64,000 nt of DNA, taken from the NCBI RefSeq assembly GCF_020523825.1, contig NZ_JAJALK010000020.1, forward strand, positions 1-64,000, read 5' to 3'. Shown piece after piece: positions 23,353 through 34,305 of the stretch (positions within the stretch are counted from its first letter, which is position 1; each line of letters opens with the position of its first letter). The position numbers were made by a program, and so were the translations under genes. The notes beneath the pieces were generated by a model. It was given only the letters and a program-made list of their open reading frames with translations, was not told the DNA's origin and searched no databases. Origin of the DNA: Methylobacterium brachiatum. GTDB taxonomy: Bacteria; Pseudomonadota; Alphaproteobacteria; Rhizobiales; Beijerinckiaceae.

Positions 23353-24326
23353 GCGACCACCGCCCCGTACTCGTGATCCACGGCGGCGCCGGGACGATCG
23401 CGTCGGGCCAGGCCGATCCGGGCGAAGCGCGCTATCACGCGGCCCTCGCCGAGATCCTGGCGGCCGGAGCGGCCTGCCTCGCCGCAGGCGGCAGCGCCCT
23501 CGACGCCGTGAGTGTCGCCGTCGACCTCCTGGAGGAGTGCCCGCTCTTCAACGCCGGCCACGGCGCCGTCTTCACCAGCGCCGAGACCCACGAGCTGGAC
23601 GCCGCGATCATGGACGGCGCCACCCTGCGGGCCGGCGCTGTCGCGGGCGTCTCGCGGGTGCGCCGGCCTGGCCGCGCCGCTCGCGCGGTGATGGGGGCGG
23701 GCGAGCACGTCCTGATGGCCGGGGCTGGCGCCGAGGCCTTCGCGGAGCAGCACGGTCTGGAGATGGTCGAACCGGATTTCTTCTCGACGGAGGCCCGCCG
23801 CGACCAGCTCCGCCGGGCACTGGCCGCCGGGCAGGTCGCCCTCGACCACGATACGGCGTCGGGGCCCCTCGACGAGACCCGCAAGTTCGGCACGGTGGGC
23901 GCCGTCGCCCTCGACCGGGACGGCCATCTCGCCGCCCTGACCTCGACCGGCGGCATGACCAACAAGCGTCCCGGCCGGATCGGCGACTCGCCGCTGATCG
24001 GCGCGGGCACCTACGCGGACGACCGGACCGCCGCCGTCTCCTGCACCGGCACGGGGGAAGCCTTCATCCGCGTCGCGGCGGCGCACGATGTCTGCGCGCG
24101 CATGGCCTACGGGGGCCAGGACCTCGCGGCGGCGGCCCGGGCGGTGGTCGAGGACGCGCTCCCGGCGGTCGGGGGCCGCGGCGGACTGATCGCTGTCGAC
24201 GCGCGCGGCCGTGTCGCGATGCCGTTCAACACCGAGGGCATGTATCGCGGCCTCGTCCGCCCCGGCGAGGCGCCAACCACCGCGATCTTCGGCGAGTCCC
24301 GCCGCGTCCCAGCTCCCGCGCGCTGA
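23349..24326 (+). CDS. iaaA: Isoaspartyl peptidase/L-asparaginase (Ntn-hydrolase)
   Basis: A 325-residue precursor of a plant-type asparaginase that cleaves itself and then hydrolyses isoaspartyl dipeptides and asparagine. It begins VLVIHGGAGTIASGQADPGE, and has CPLFNAGHGAVFTSAETHEL near 60-80. The autocleavage/nucleophile Thr is at about residue 182 in KFGTVGAVALDRDGHLAALT, followed by TSTGGMTNKRPGRIGDSPLI, which holds substrate-binding residues. In E. coli iaaA also stands directly before gsiABCD; the same order here supports the assignment. It overlaps the regulator gene by four bases. Confidence 0.92.
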   Translation: MSDHRPVLVIHGGAGTIASGQADPGEARYHAALAEILAAGAACLAAGGSALDAVSVAVDLLEECPLFNAGHGAVFTSAETHELDAAIMDGATLRAGAVAGVSRVRRPGRAARAVMGAGEHVLMAGAGAEAFAEQHGLEMVEPDFFSTEARRDQLRRALAAGQVALDHDTASGPLDETRKFGTVGAVALDRDGHLAALTSTGGMTNKRPGRIGDSPLIGAGTYADDRTAAVSCTGTGEAFIRVAAAHDVCARMAYGGQDLAAAARAVVEDALPAVGGRGGLIAVDARGRVAMPFNTEGMYRGLVRPGEAPTTAIFGESRRVPAPAR

Positions 24327-24334
24327 GATCCGAC

Positions 24335-26248
<1,914 letters not shown>

Positions 26249-26297
26249 CACCGCCTATCCCCGCCAGCAGGATCGTCCCATGCCCCGAGGTCTGACC

Positions 26298-27827
26298 ATG
26301 TTCGAGCGCTTCCTCCTCGCCGCCGGCCTGCTCGCCGTGGCGGCCGCGCCCGCCGCCGCGGCGGGCGACCCGATCCTGGCGATCAGTGGCCAGCCCGAGA
26401 CCCTCGACCCGTACAACACCAACACGACGCTCACGACCGCCGTCACCAAGTCGTTCTACGAGGGCCTCTTCGGCTTCGACAAGGATCTCAAGGTCCGCAA
26501 CGTCCTGGCCGAGAGCTACGAGAACTCGCCCGACGGTCTGGTCTACACGTTCAAGCTGCGCGAGGGCGTGAAATTCCACGACGGCACGACGTTCGACGCC
26601 GCTGCGGTGAAGGCCAATCTCGACCGCGTCCTCGACCCGGAGAACCACCTCGCGCGGTACAACCAGTTCAACCGCATCAAGACGATCGAGGTGCTCTCGC
26701 CCACGAGCCTGCGCATCACCCTGAAGGAGCCGTTCGGGCCGTTCATCAACTCGCTGGCCCACGCCTCGGCGGCGATCATCTCGCCCACGGCCCTGAAGAA
26801 GTACGGCAAGGACATCGCCTTCCATCCGGTCGGCACCGGACCGTTCACCTTCGTCGACTGGAAGCAGACCGACTACGTCAAGGGTGCCAAGTTCGCCGAT
26901 TACTGGCAGGCCGGCTTCCCGAAGGTCGACACCATCACGTGGAAGCCGGTGCCCGAGAACGGCACCCGCGCCGCCATGCTGCAGACCGGCGAGGCCGATT
27001 TCGCCTTCCCGCTGCCCTACGAGCAGGCCAAGATGCTCGAATCCAACAAGAAGCTGAAAATCGAGGTCCACGCCTCGATCATCGAGCGGTATCTCAGCAT
27101 GAACGTGCTGCAGAAACCGTTCGACGACCTGCGCGTCCGACAGGCGATCAACTACGCGATCAACAAGGAGGCGTTGGCCAAGGTCGCCTTCTCGGGCTAC
27201 GCCTTCCCCGCGCAGGGCATCGTCCCGCAGGGCGTGCGCTACGCCCACAAGATGGATCCGTGGCCCTACGACCCGGCCAAGGCGCGCCAACTCCTGAAGG
27301 AGGCCGGCTACGCCAACGGCTTCGAGGCGACCCTCTGGAGCGCCTACACCACCACCACCGCCCAGAAGGCGATCCAGTTCCTCCAGCAGCAGCTCGGCCA
27401 GGTCGGCATCAAGGTCCAGACCCTGGCCCTGGAGCCCGGCCAGCGCACCGAGTGGGTGCAGACCGCCCCCGATCCGAAGACCGCGCGCGTCCGCCTCTAC
27501 TATGCCGGCTGGTCGTCCTCCACCGGCGAGGCCGATTGGGGCCTGCGGCCGCTGCTGGCGACGGAGGCGTGGCCGCCCAAGCTGAACAACACCGCCTACT
27601 ACAGCAACGCCGAGTTCGACGCCCTCCTCGCCAAGGCGCTGGTCTCGACGAACGACGCGGAGCGGGCCGAGCTCTACGCCAAGGCGCAGGAGATCGTGAT
27701 GAAGGACGCGCCCTGGGCGCCGCTGGTGACCGAGCGGAATCTCTACGCGACCTCCGCGCGGCTCTCCGGCGTCTACGTCATGCCCGACGGCAACATCGAT
27801 TCCGGCGAAATCGCTGTCGCGCAGTAG
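26298..27827 (+). CDS. gsiB: Peptide/glutathione-type periplasmic binding protein (GsiB-like)
   Basis: A 509-residue family 5 extracellular solute-binding protein. A signal peptide (MFERFLLAAGLLAVAAAPAA, cleavage near AAA-GD) supports the ATG at 26298; an in-frame ATG at 26280 is the alternative. The mature protein reads PETLDPYNTNTTLTTAVTKS, LREGVKFHDGTTFDAAAVKA and FHPVGTGPFTFVDWKQTDYV, then DLRVRQAINYAINKEALAKV, all standard for this family. It delivers peptides to GsiCD. The actual ligand may differ from glutathione given the peptidase genes in the operon. Confidence 0.92.
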   Translation: MFERFLLAAGLLAVAAAPAAAAGDPILAISGQPETLDPYNTNTTLTTAVTKSFYEGLFGFDKDLKVRNVLAESYENSPDGLVYTFKLREGVKFHDGTTFDAAAVKANLDRVLDPENHLARYNQFNRIKTIEVLSPTSLRITLKEPFGPFINSLAHASAAIISPTALKKYGKDIAFHPVGTGPFTFVDWKQTDYVKGAKFADYWQAGFPKVDTITWKPVPENGTRAAMLQTGEADFAFPLPYEQAKMLESNKKLKIEVHASIIERYLSMNVLQKPFDDLRVRQAINYAINKEALAKVAFSGYAFPAQGIVPQGVRYAHKMDPWPYDPAKARQLLKEAGYANGFEATLWSAYTTTTAQKAIQFLQQQLGQVGIKVQTLALEPGQRTEWVQTAPDPKTARVRLYYAGWSSSTGEADWGLRPLLATEAWPPKLNNTAYYSNAEFDALLAKALVSTNDAERAELYAKAQEIVMKDAPWAPLVTERNLYATSARLSGVYVMPDGNIDSGEIAVAQ

Positions 27828-27932
27828 CCGCCGATCGCGGACGCTGCGCCGGGTGGCCCGATCGACGGCCATCCCGGCGCGGCGCTCCCGCGCGATCGCC
27901 TCACGGAAACCCCGGATCCCGGGCGCGAGCCT

Positions 27933-28853
27933 ATGCTGACCTTCCTGCTCAAGCGGCTCCTCGGGCTGCTGCCGACGCTGCTGATCGTCTCGATCCTCGT
28001 CTTCCTGTTCGTCCACCTGCTGCCCGGCGATCCGGCGCGGCTGGCGGCCGGGCAGGATGCCGACGCCCAGACGGTGGCGCTGGTGCGCACCGAGCTCGGC
28101 CTCGACCGGCCCCTGCCAGAACAGTTCGTGCGCTACTTCGCCAACCTCGCCCGCGGCGATCTCGGCGTCTCGATCCGCACCCGCCGCCCGGTCTCGACCG
28201 AGATTGGCGAGCGCTTCCTGCCGACCCTCCTGCTCACGCTCACCAGCATGGCCTGGGCGGTCGCCTTCGGGCTGATCATCGGCATCGTCTCGGCGGTCTA
28301 CCGCAACGAATGGCCCGACCGGGTCGGGATGACGCTCGCCGTGTCCGGCATCTCGTTTCCCGCCTTCGCGCTCGGCATCCTCCTGATGCAAATCTTCTCG
28401 GTCGAGCTCGGCTGGCTGCCGACCGTCGGCGCCGACACGTGGCGGCACTATGTGCTGCCGTCGCTGACGCTGGGCGCGGCCGTGGCCGCCGTGATGGCCC
28501 GCTTCACGCGCGCCGCCTTCGTCGAGGTCATCGGCGAGGATTTCGTGCGCACCGCGCGTGCCAAGGGCCTCAAGGAGCGCGTCGTCATCGCCAAGCACTG
28601 CCTGCGCAACGCCCTGATCCCGGTCGTGACCATGATGGGCCTGCAGTTCGGCTTCCTGCTCGGCGGCTCGATCGTCGTGGAGGCGGTGTTCAATTGGCCC
28701 GGCATGGGCCGTCTGCTCGTCGATGCCGTGAACCAGCGCGACTACCCTGTGATCCAGGCCCTGGTCCTGTTGTTCTCGCTGGAGTTCATCCTGATCAACT
28801 TGGTCGTGGACGTGCTCTACGGCCTCATCAACCCGACCATCCGCTACAGGTGA
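27933..28853 (+). CDS. gsiC: Peptide ABC transporter permease (GsiC-like)
   Basis: A 306-residue inner-membrane permease of the DppB/GsiC type with six membrane segments. It begins MLTFLLKRLLGLLPTLLIVS and has the family phrase LLPGDPARLAAGQDADAQTV in the first periplasmic loop. The cytoplasmic EAA loop that contacts the ATPase reads DFVRTARAKGLKERVVIAKH. GGSIVVEAVFNWPGMGRLLV precedes the last segment. About 100 bases separate it from gsiB; no terminator is visible there. Confidence 0.93.
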   Translation: MLTFLLKRLLGLLPTLLIVSILVFLFVHLLPGDPARLAAGQDADAQTVALVRTELGLDRPLPEQFVRYFANLARGDLGVSIRTRRPVSTEIGERFLPTLLLTLTSMAWAVAFGLIIGIVSAVYRNEWPDRVGMTLAVSGISFPAFALGILLMQIFSVELGWLPTVGADTWRHYVLPSLTLGAAVAAVMARFTRAAFVEVIGEDFVRTARAKGLKERVVIAKHCLRNALIPVVTMMGLQFGFLLGGSIVVEAVFNWPGMGRLLVDAVNQRDYPVIQALVLLFSLEFILINLVVDVLYGLINPTIRYR

Positions 28854-28860
28854 GCCGGCC

Positions 28861-29763
28861 GTGACCGACATCCTCGTCCCCGCCGCCCCCACCGTCGCGC
28901 CCGTCCCTACCGGCATCCGGACGCCGTGGTCGGAATTCTGGCGCAAGTTTCGGCGCCAGCGTGTCGCCGTCGTCGCCCTGGGCTTCATCGGCCTGCTGGT
29001 CGCGGTGGCCGTGCTGGCTCCGTGGATCGTGCCCTACGACCCGGTCAACGACTTCGACTACGACCGGATCAACGAGGGCCCCTCTCTCGCGCACTGGCTC
29101 GGTGTCGATCCCCTCGGACGCGACATCCTGAGCCGCATCGTCGAGGGCTCGCGGATCTCCCTCGCGACTGGCTTCCTCTCGGTCGCCGTCGGCGGCCTGG
29201 TCGGGACCGTGCTCGGTCTCCTGGCGGGCTATTACGGCGGCTGGTGGGACCGGATCGTCATGCGGATGTCCGACGTGCTGTTCGCCTTCCCGGGCATCCT
29301 GCTGGCGCTCGGCGTCGTCGCCATTCTGGGCTCAGGGCTGGTCAACGTCGTCGTGGCGGTCTCGGTCTTCAGCGTCCCGGCCTTCGCGCGCCTCGTGCGC
29401 GGCACGACCCTGGTCCTGAAGAACACCACCTACATCGAGGCCGCGCGGAGCATCGGCGCTCCCGACCGGACGATCATCCTGCGCCACATCCTGCCGGGCA
29501 CGATCTCGGGCATCGTGGTCTATTTCACCATGCGGCTGGGTACCTCGATCATCACGGCCGCGAGTCTGTCCTTCCTCGGCATGGGCGCGCAGCCGCCGAC
29601 GCCCGAATGGGGCGCCATGCTCAACGAGGCCCGCGCCGACATGGTCTCGGCGCCGCACGTGGCGCTGTTCCCGAGCCTCGCGATCTTCTTCACGGTGCTG
29701 GCCTTCAACCTCCTCGGCGACGGCCTGCGCGACGCCCTCGACCCGAAGATCGACCGCCTGTGA
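28861..29763 (+). CDS. gsiD: Peptide ABC transporter permease (GsiD-like)
   Basis: A 300-residue permease of the DppC/GsiD type starting with GTG. It has an N-terminal extension (PWSEFWRKFRRQRVAVVALG), the first membrane segment, and HWLGVDPLGRDILSRIVEGS, the family phrase before the permease core. The EAA loop reads TYIEAARSIGAPDRTIILRH, and SLSFLGMGAQPPTPEWGAML precedes the last segment. It pairs with GsiC. Its stop overlaps the next start (GTGA). Confidence 0.93.
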   Translation: MTDILVPAAPTVAPVPTGIRTPWSEFWRKFRRQRVAVVALGFIGLLVAVAVLAPWIVPYDPVNDFDYDRINEGPSLAHWLGVDPLGRDILSRIVEGSRISLATGFLSVAVGGLVGTVLGLLAGYYGGWWDRIVMRMSDVLFAFPGILLALGVVAILGSGLVNVVVAVSVFSVPAFARLVRGTTLVLKNTTYIEAARSIGAPDRTIILRHILPGTISGIVVYFTMRLGTSIITAASLSFLGMGAQPPTPEWGAMLNEARADMVSAPHVALFPSLAIFFTVLAFNLLGDGLRDALDPKIDRL

Positions 29764-30836
29764 CGGACATCGCCCCTCCGCGCCCCGCGCCCCGCGTCGG
29801 CCGCCTGCCGCGGGGCGCGGGCGACGCCATCACCGACGTCCCGGGCGTGACGGTCGGCCATTGCACGCTGGCCGAAGGCGACGTGCAGACCGGGGTGACG
29901 GTCGTGCGGCCGCACGGCGGCGATCCCTACCGAGACCGTGTTCCTGCGGCCGGCGTCGTGCTGAACGGGTTCGGCAAATCCGTCGGCCTGATGCAGGTCG
30001 AGGAACTCGGCGTGCTCGAGACGCCGATTGCCTTGACCAACACCTTCTCCGTGCCGGCGGTGGCCGCGGCCCAGATCCGCGCGGCGATCGCCGACAATCC
30101 AGAGATCGGGCGCGCGCTGCCGACGCTCAACCCGCTCGTGTTCGAGTGCAACGACGGCTACCTCAACGACATCCAGCGTATGGCGGTGGAGGCGTCCGAC
30201 TATCGCGACGCCCTCGGCGCGGCCGGCGCCGACGTCGCGGAAGGATCGGTAGGGGCCGGGCGCGGGATGTCGAGCTTCGGCCTCAAAGGCGGCATCGGTA
30301 CCGCCTCCCGGCGGGTCCGCACGCGCACGCGCGGCCGCTTCACGCTGGGCACCCTCGTCCTGTCGAATTTCGGCAAACCGTCCCAGATCCGGGTCTGCGG
30401 CACGCCGCTCGCCGCACACCTCCGGGCAGCCGCGGACGAACCGGAACCGGCCGCGGAGGCCCCGGAGAAGGGGTCGATTATCATGATCGTCGCCACCGAC
30501 GCGCCCCTCGACGCGCGCCAGCTCCGCCGCCTCGCCCTGCGGGCCGGGGCGGGCCTCGCCCGGACCGGGTCGGTGTTCGGCCACGGCAGCGGCGACATCG
30601 CGCTCGCTTTCTCGACCGCCTACACCGTGCCGCACGATCCCATGCGCCCGATGCCGGCGCTCGCCCTGCTGCACGACACGGAGCTCGACCCGCTGTTCGA
30701 GGCTGCCGCGGACGGGATCGAGCAGGCGATCATCCACGCTTTGTGGCGGGCCGAGGCGGTGACGGGCCGCGACGGCCACAGGCGGCGCGCGCTGTCCGAT
30801 CTCCTGCCCGGCTGGGCCGATATCCTCGGAGCCTGA
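29760..30836 (+). CDS. P1-family (DmpA/BapA-type) aminopeptidase
   Basis: A 358-residue autoproteolytic Ntn-like hydrolase from the GTG at 29760. The start region reads ITDVPGVTVGHCTLAEGDVQ as in DmpA, with LTNTFSVPAVAAAQIRAAIA and SSFGLKGGIGTASRRV following. The self-cleavage point is the Gly-Ser of EKGSIIMIVATDAPLDARQL near residue 240, which frees the Ser nucleophile. Relatives remove N-terminal L- or D-Ala/Gly or beta-amino acids from peptides. No signal peptide is visible, so it acts on imported peptides. It is coupled to gsiD by a four-base overlap. Confidence 0.9.
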   Translation: MTDIAPPRPAPRVGRLPRGAGDAITDVPGVTVGHCTLAEGDVQTGVTVVRPHGGDPYRDRVPAAGVVLNGFGKSVGLMQVEELGVLETPIALTNTFSVPAVAAAQIRAAIADNPEIGRALPTLNPLVFECNDGYLNDIQRMAVEASDYRDALGAAGADVAEGSVGAGRGMSSFGLKGGIGTASRRVRTRTRGRFTLGTLVLSNFGKPSQIRVCGTPLAAHLRAAADEPEPAAEAPEKGSIIMIVATDAPLDARQLRRLALRAGAGLARTGSVFGHGSGDIALAFSTAYTVPHDPMRPMPALALLHDTELDPLFEAAADGIEQAIIHALWRAEAVTGRDGHRRRALSDLLPGWADILGA

Positions 30837-30839
30837 GCG

Positions 30840-31655
30840 ATGCGCATCCTGATCTCGACGGATATCGAGGGCGTCGCCGGGATCTACCATCGCGTCCAGA
30901 CGACGCCGGGCAACCCCGAATACGAGCGCGCGCGGCTGCTGATGACGCGCGAGGCCAACGCCGCCATCGCGGGCGCGTTCGACGGCGGCGCGCGGGCGGT
31001 ACTGGTCAACGACTCGCACGGCGACTTCCGCAACATGCCCCCCGACCTCCTCGATCCCAGGGCGCAGGTCGTGCAGGGTAAGCCGCGGCCCCTCGGGATG
31101 ATGGCAGGCCTCGATCAGGACATCGATGCGGTTTGCCTCGTGGGCTACCACTCACGGGCGAGCGGACGGGGCATCCTGGCCCACACGATCAACAGCTTCG
31201 CCTTCGCCCGGCTAGAGATCAACGGCCTTGAACTTGGCGAAGCCGGTCTCTATGGCGCGCTGGCTGGCGAATACGGCGTGCCGGTCGTGATGGGGAGCGG
31301 CGACGACGTCTTCATCGCCGAGAACCATGCGCTGTTTCCTCAGACCCGATTCGTGGAAATCAAGCGTGCGACGGGACAGAACAGCGGCATCAGCCTCTCG
31401 CCCGCGCAGGCCTGCGCGGCGATCCAGAAGACCGTCGCGGCGGCGCTGCGGGATCATGCAGCGCAGCCACTCCGCTTCGACGCTCCTTTCGAGATCCGCA
31501 TGTGGGCACAATCTCCTGCTCTGGCGGATCTGTTCTGCGTTTGGCCGGCCCTGCGACGGGGAGAGGGCAATGAATTCGCATTCACTGCCGCACGCATCGA
31601 GGAGGCCGTTCGGATGATCAACTGCTTGTCAGCGATGTCGGCCGCGCTCCGGTGA
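30840..31655 (+). CDS. dppA: D-aminopeptidase DppA (M55 family)
   Basis: A 271-residue zinc peptidase that releases N-terminal D-amino acids such as D-Ala from short peptides. The metal ligands of the family are visible: MRILISTDIEG (Asp8 and Glu10), VNDSHGDFRNM (His near 60), LVGYHSRASGRGILAHT (His near 104) and LELGEAGLYGALAGEYGVPV (Glu near 133). Three bases separate it from the P1 peptidase gene. As the last gene of the operon it is probably used to finish degradation of cell-wall-derived or racemised peptides. Confidence 0.92.
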   Translation: MRILISTDIEGVAGIYHRVQTTPGNPEYERARLLMTREANAAIAGAFDGGARAVLVNDSHGDFRNMPPDLLDPRAQVVQGKPRPLGMMAGLDQDIDAVCLVGYHSRASGRGILAHTINSFAFARLEINGLELGEAGLYGALAGEYGVPVVMGSGDDVFIAENHALFPQTRFVEIKRATGQNSGISLSPAQACAAIQKTVAAALRDHAAQPLRFDAPFEIRMWAQSPALADLFCVWPALRRGEGNEFAFTAARIEEAVRMINCLSAMSAALR

Positions 31656-31656
31656 A

Positions 31657-31734
31657 GTGAAGGCGGCGCAGGAGGCGTGGTTCGAGGCTTCGCCCGACCT
31701 CGACCCCGGCCGGCTCGACTTCCCCGATGAGCCA
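31657..31734 (+). pseudogene. IS630 transposase remnant
   Basis: Directly after dppA the DNA reads VKAAQEAWFEASPDLDPGRL and DFPDEP, which matches VKTAREAWFEGQPDLDPARL and VFLDET of the IS630 transposase 600 bases downstream. Both ends are missing. It is a leftover of an older, diverged copy. Confidence 0.7.
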
Positions 31735-31886
31735 GCGGCAGCCACCTCAATTGGGTTGGTAGAAGAACGTCCGCTTCTCCGGGCAGCCTTCTCTAGAGCA
31801 TTTTCGGGTTGAGCTGAATCGGATGTCTGGGGTTCACGCGAGACTGTCGGGCTGATTCACTGATCGCTCCAGAGGAGGAGCGAGGC

Positions 31887-32267
31887 ATGGGCCGACCCTA
31901 CAGCCAGGATCTGCGGGAGCGGGTGGTCGACGCGGCAGGGGCGACGTCGCGCCGGCAAGCGGCCAAGCGCTTCGGGGTGGGGGCTGCGACCGCGATCCGC
32001 TGGATGACGGCGCTCGCCACGACCGGGACGGTGGCGGCCCGTCCGCAGGGGCGAGCCCGCCGCTCCAAGCTCGATCCGCACGAGGCGTTCTTGCGGCCCC
32101 TGATCGCCGAGCGGGACGACATCACCCTGGAGGAAATGCGCGCCCGCCTGCGGGAGGAGCGCGCGCTCCCGGTCGGGCTGGGCACCCTGTGGAGCTTCCT
32201 CGACGCGCGCGGCCTGACGTACAAAAAAAGACAGCCCACGCCGCGGAGCAGGACCGGCCGGACGTGA
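31887..32267 (+). CDS. IS630 transposase, first frame (HTH part)
   Basis: A 126-residue frame starting MGRPYSQDLRERVVDAAGAT with the paired HTH text RRQAAKRFGVGAATAIRWMT and LRPLIAERDDITLEEMRARL. It ends with unrelated residues after TYKK, where the run AAAAAAAG allows ribosomes to shift into the second frame. It supplies DNA binding of the full transposase. Confidence 0.88.
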   Translation: MGRPYSQDLRERVVDAAGATSRRQAAKRFGVGAATAIRWMTALATTGTVAARPQGRARRSKLDPHEAFLRPLIAERDDITLEEMRARLREERALPVGLGTLWSFLDARGLTYKKRQPTPRSRTGRT

Positions 32268-32830
32268 AGACGGCCCGCGAGGCCTGGTTCGAGGGTCAAC
32301 CCGATCTCGATCCGGCCCGCCTCGTATTCCTCGACGAGACCTGGACCTCGACCAACATGGCCCGCACCCGTGGGCGCTCACCGCGCGGCGAGCGGCTGCG
32401 CTCGTCCGTGCCGCACGGCCACTGGAAGACCACCACCTTCGTGGCGGGCCTGCGCCTGTCCGGGCTCAGTGCGCCCTTCGTGCTCGATGGGCCGATCAAC
32501 CGCGACGCCTTCCAGACTTACGTCGAGCGCGTGCTCGTGCCCGAACTCGCTCCCGGCGACATCGTCGTGATGGACAACCTCGGCAGCCACAAGGGCCCGG
32601 CGGTACGTGCCGCCATCGAAGCGGCAGGCGCGCAGTTGTTGTTTCTCCCGCCCTACTCGCCCGACTTCAACCCGATCGAGATGGCCTTCTCCAAGCTCAA
32701 GGCGCTGCTGCGCAAGGCCGCCGAGCGCACTGTCGAGGGATTGTGGGCAGCCATCGGACGGCTCATCGACACCATCACCCCCGATGAATGCGCTAACTTC
32801 TTCGCAGCCGCCGGATATGAACCAGATTAA
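32189..32830 (+). CDS. IS630 transposase, second frame (DDE catalytic part)
   Basis: The meaningful part starts at the slippery run near 32229 and reads DRPDVKTAREAWFEGQPDLD. Catalytic residues are LVFLDETWTSTNMARTRG (Asp), IVVMDNLGSHKG (Asp) and LLFLPPYSPDFNPIEMAFSK (Glu), the standard IS630 triad. It is expressed as a fusion with the first frame. Residues before the slip site are not used in the natural product. Confidence 0.88.
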   Translation: MELPRRARPDVQKKTAHAAEQDRPDVKTAREAWFEGQPDLDPARLVFLDETWTSTNMARTRGRSPRGERLRSSVPHGHWKTTTFVAGLRLSGLSAPFVLDGPINRDAFQTYVERVLVPELAPGDIVVMDNLGSHKGPAVRAAIEAAGAQLLFLPPYSPDFNPIEMAFSKLKALLRKAAERTVEGLWAAIGRLIDTITPDECANFFAAAGYEPD

Positions 32831-32845
32831 ATCGAAAACGCTCTA

Positions 32846-33214
32846 AAGCGGTCATTCCGCTTTCGGCCAGCTCCAGCCGCGTGAGCGGACGCCCTCGAAC
32901 GGCTGGGTTGGGTCGGTAGCGGGAAGACCGCTTGGGTAGGATTGCTTACGGTGCGCGGCGGGGCAGATCCTGTGGCAAAACGGACCTCGCAGCCGGAGCC
33001 ATTCACAACCGTTCCAGATAGTTGGAAAGGTCGACCCTGAGTGAACTCCACAAGCTCGGACTATCGCTCGCAGAGCTGAAGTGATCCTGAGTTGGACCCG
33101 GCGTTCGCCCGCCGCGTTGGCCGTTGTGGTCGCTCGCATCAACCGAACGGCTCGAGTGGTCAGGTCTGCCAAACAGACACTGAGCCAAGAACGGCGAACA
33201 CGAGGCGGGAAACG
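32846..33214. other. Spacer with dispersed palindromic repeat
   Basis: Begins with the hairpin AAAGCGG-TCATT-CCGCTTT (32845-32863) followed by TCGGCCAG, and further on GGCTGGGTTGGGTCGGTAG near 32901. The same units recur at 33900-33980, and the hairpin again at 46353-46370. No gene is visible before the DUF892 protein. Confidence 0.55.
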
Positions 33215-33826
33215 ATGTCAGGGAACCGGCGACTTTTCGAGGACGGGTTACATCTGCTCCACGAAGCGCATCGGCAGGGGGCGGCACAGGCGGCACGCAA
33301 CTACAAGACGTCGACGCTGCCAAAGCTCAAGCAGATGCTCGAGGCGGGATCTAAGCAGAACATCGTTCAGCAGAAGCGGTTGGACGAAGTATTTGAATTA
33401 ATCAGCATCAGGCCCGATCCCAAACAAGATCCAGCCATGCAGGGCATCTGCGATCTCAACGAAGCAGAAATAGCCAAGCACAGGAGCGCCGCCGACCGCG
33501 ATCTCATCAACATTGAGTACGGTCAAGTTGCGGCTCATTTCTACATCGCCCGGTATGGGACGCTACGTAGTGCTGCACACGCGCTCGGACACGCCAAAGC
33601 CGCCAAGCTTTTAGATCGTACGCTTGTCGAGACCCGCGCGATCGATCAGGCTTTCACACAGCTCTACAATCATCTACTGGCACGCCGCACCTCGACTAGC
33701 TATCCGGACGAGACCGCGCTCGCCACCACGGCGTACATGCACCCCCGCCTTACGGTTGGGCTAGCGCTTGGCGGTATCTTGGTTGCGGTCGCGCTCTTGG
33801 AAGCAGGGCGATCCAAGCGACGCTGA
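33215..33826 (+). CDS. DUF892 (YciE/YciF-like) ferritin-fold protein with C-terminal membrane segment
   Basis: A 203-residue protein from the ATG at 33215 (MSGNRRLFEDGLHLLHEAHR). The helical body has the repeated carboxylate/His pattern of the DUF892 ferritin-like family: LHLLHEAHRQGA, QQKRLDEVFELI, NIEYGQVAAHFYIARYGTLR and KLLDRTLVETRAIDQAFTQL. The family helix-bundle is often linked to stress responses; function is unproven. Unusually, it ends with a hydrophobic segment (LTVGLALGGILVAVALLEAG) and a basic tail. No operon partner. Confidence 0.72.
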   Translation: MSGNRRLFEDGLHLLHEAHRQGAAQAARNYKTSTLPKLKQMLEAGSKQNIVQQKRLDEVFELISIRPDPKQDPAMQGICDLNEAEIAKHRSAADRDLINIEYGQVAAHFYIARYGTLRSAAHALGHAKAAKLLDRTLVETRAIDQAFTQLYNHLLARRTSTSYPDETALATTAYMHPRLTVGLALGGILVAVALLEAGRSKRR

Positions 33827-34305
33827 AGGGCGGACGCAGCATGGCTCTTATGTGGGGCCTGCTGCCGTCTGCTTCAGGGGACGGGCGAATATATCTCGAA
33901 TGGCCGGGTTGGGTCGGTAGGAGGCAGTCTGCTTTTCCGGCCTGCCTTCCCCGAAGCGGTCATTCCGCTTCCGGCCAGACTCCGTCACCCCAATTTGGCA
34001 GCGTACGCATAACCAGACATTCGGCTTGGCGCCCAATTCGGTCATCCTGTAGAGCCAGTGGATTGCCCAACAGCAGACATGCGTGCGGACGACGCAAGAG
34101 AGTTATTGTATTGCCCGGCAAGCCGGAAGCTTTCATGGCTTCACGAGTGCGGGACTCCCGCGGACCTGCGGCCTGGGTAAAAATCTGCCGCTCGATCATA
34201 CATGTCGCAATTCGACCCCGGGATACCGCGTGTTCGTGCAAGCCCACGAGGCGTTGCGCGATTCCGCCTGAGATGGATCGCCTTAATCTGAGTTGTTGAA
34301 GCGAT
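33827..34305. other. Spacer with dispersed repeat, no gene
   Basis: Contains GGCCGGGTTGGGTCGGTAGG near 33902 and the hairpin GAAGCGG-TCATT-CCGCTTC at 33953-33971 followed by CGGCCAG, the same units as at 32845-32930. A 152-codon frame across it is generated by this repeat and is not supported as a gene. Confidence 0.55.

Larger units (their letters stand above)
31794..32845 (+). mobile_element. IS630-family insertion sequence, apparently complete
   Basis: A 1052-bp span bounded by TA dinucleotides, the target duplicated by this family. Inverted ends read TAGAGCATTTTCGGGTTGAG (left) and, from the right, TAGAGCGTTTTCGATTTAAT. It encodes a transposase split into two overlapping frames joined by an A7G slippery run at 32223-32230. 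All catalytic motifs are present, so it may be mobile. Confidence 0.88.

Noticed and set aside
26251..28988. About 1000-codon minus-strand frame opposite the gsi genes
   Set aside because: Antisense shadow created by GC-rich codon bias; it has no domain text and the plus strand carries clear transporter genes.
28926..29759. Long plus-strand frame leading into the P1 peptidase
   Set aside because: It is the out-of-frame shadow of gsiD; the peptidase family N-terminus begins after the GTG at 29760.
33841..34299. 152-codon plus-strand frame
   Set aside because: It crosses dispersed repeat units also found at 32845 and 46343 and has no protein-like features.
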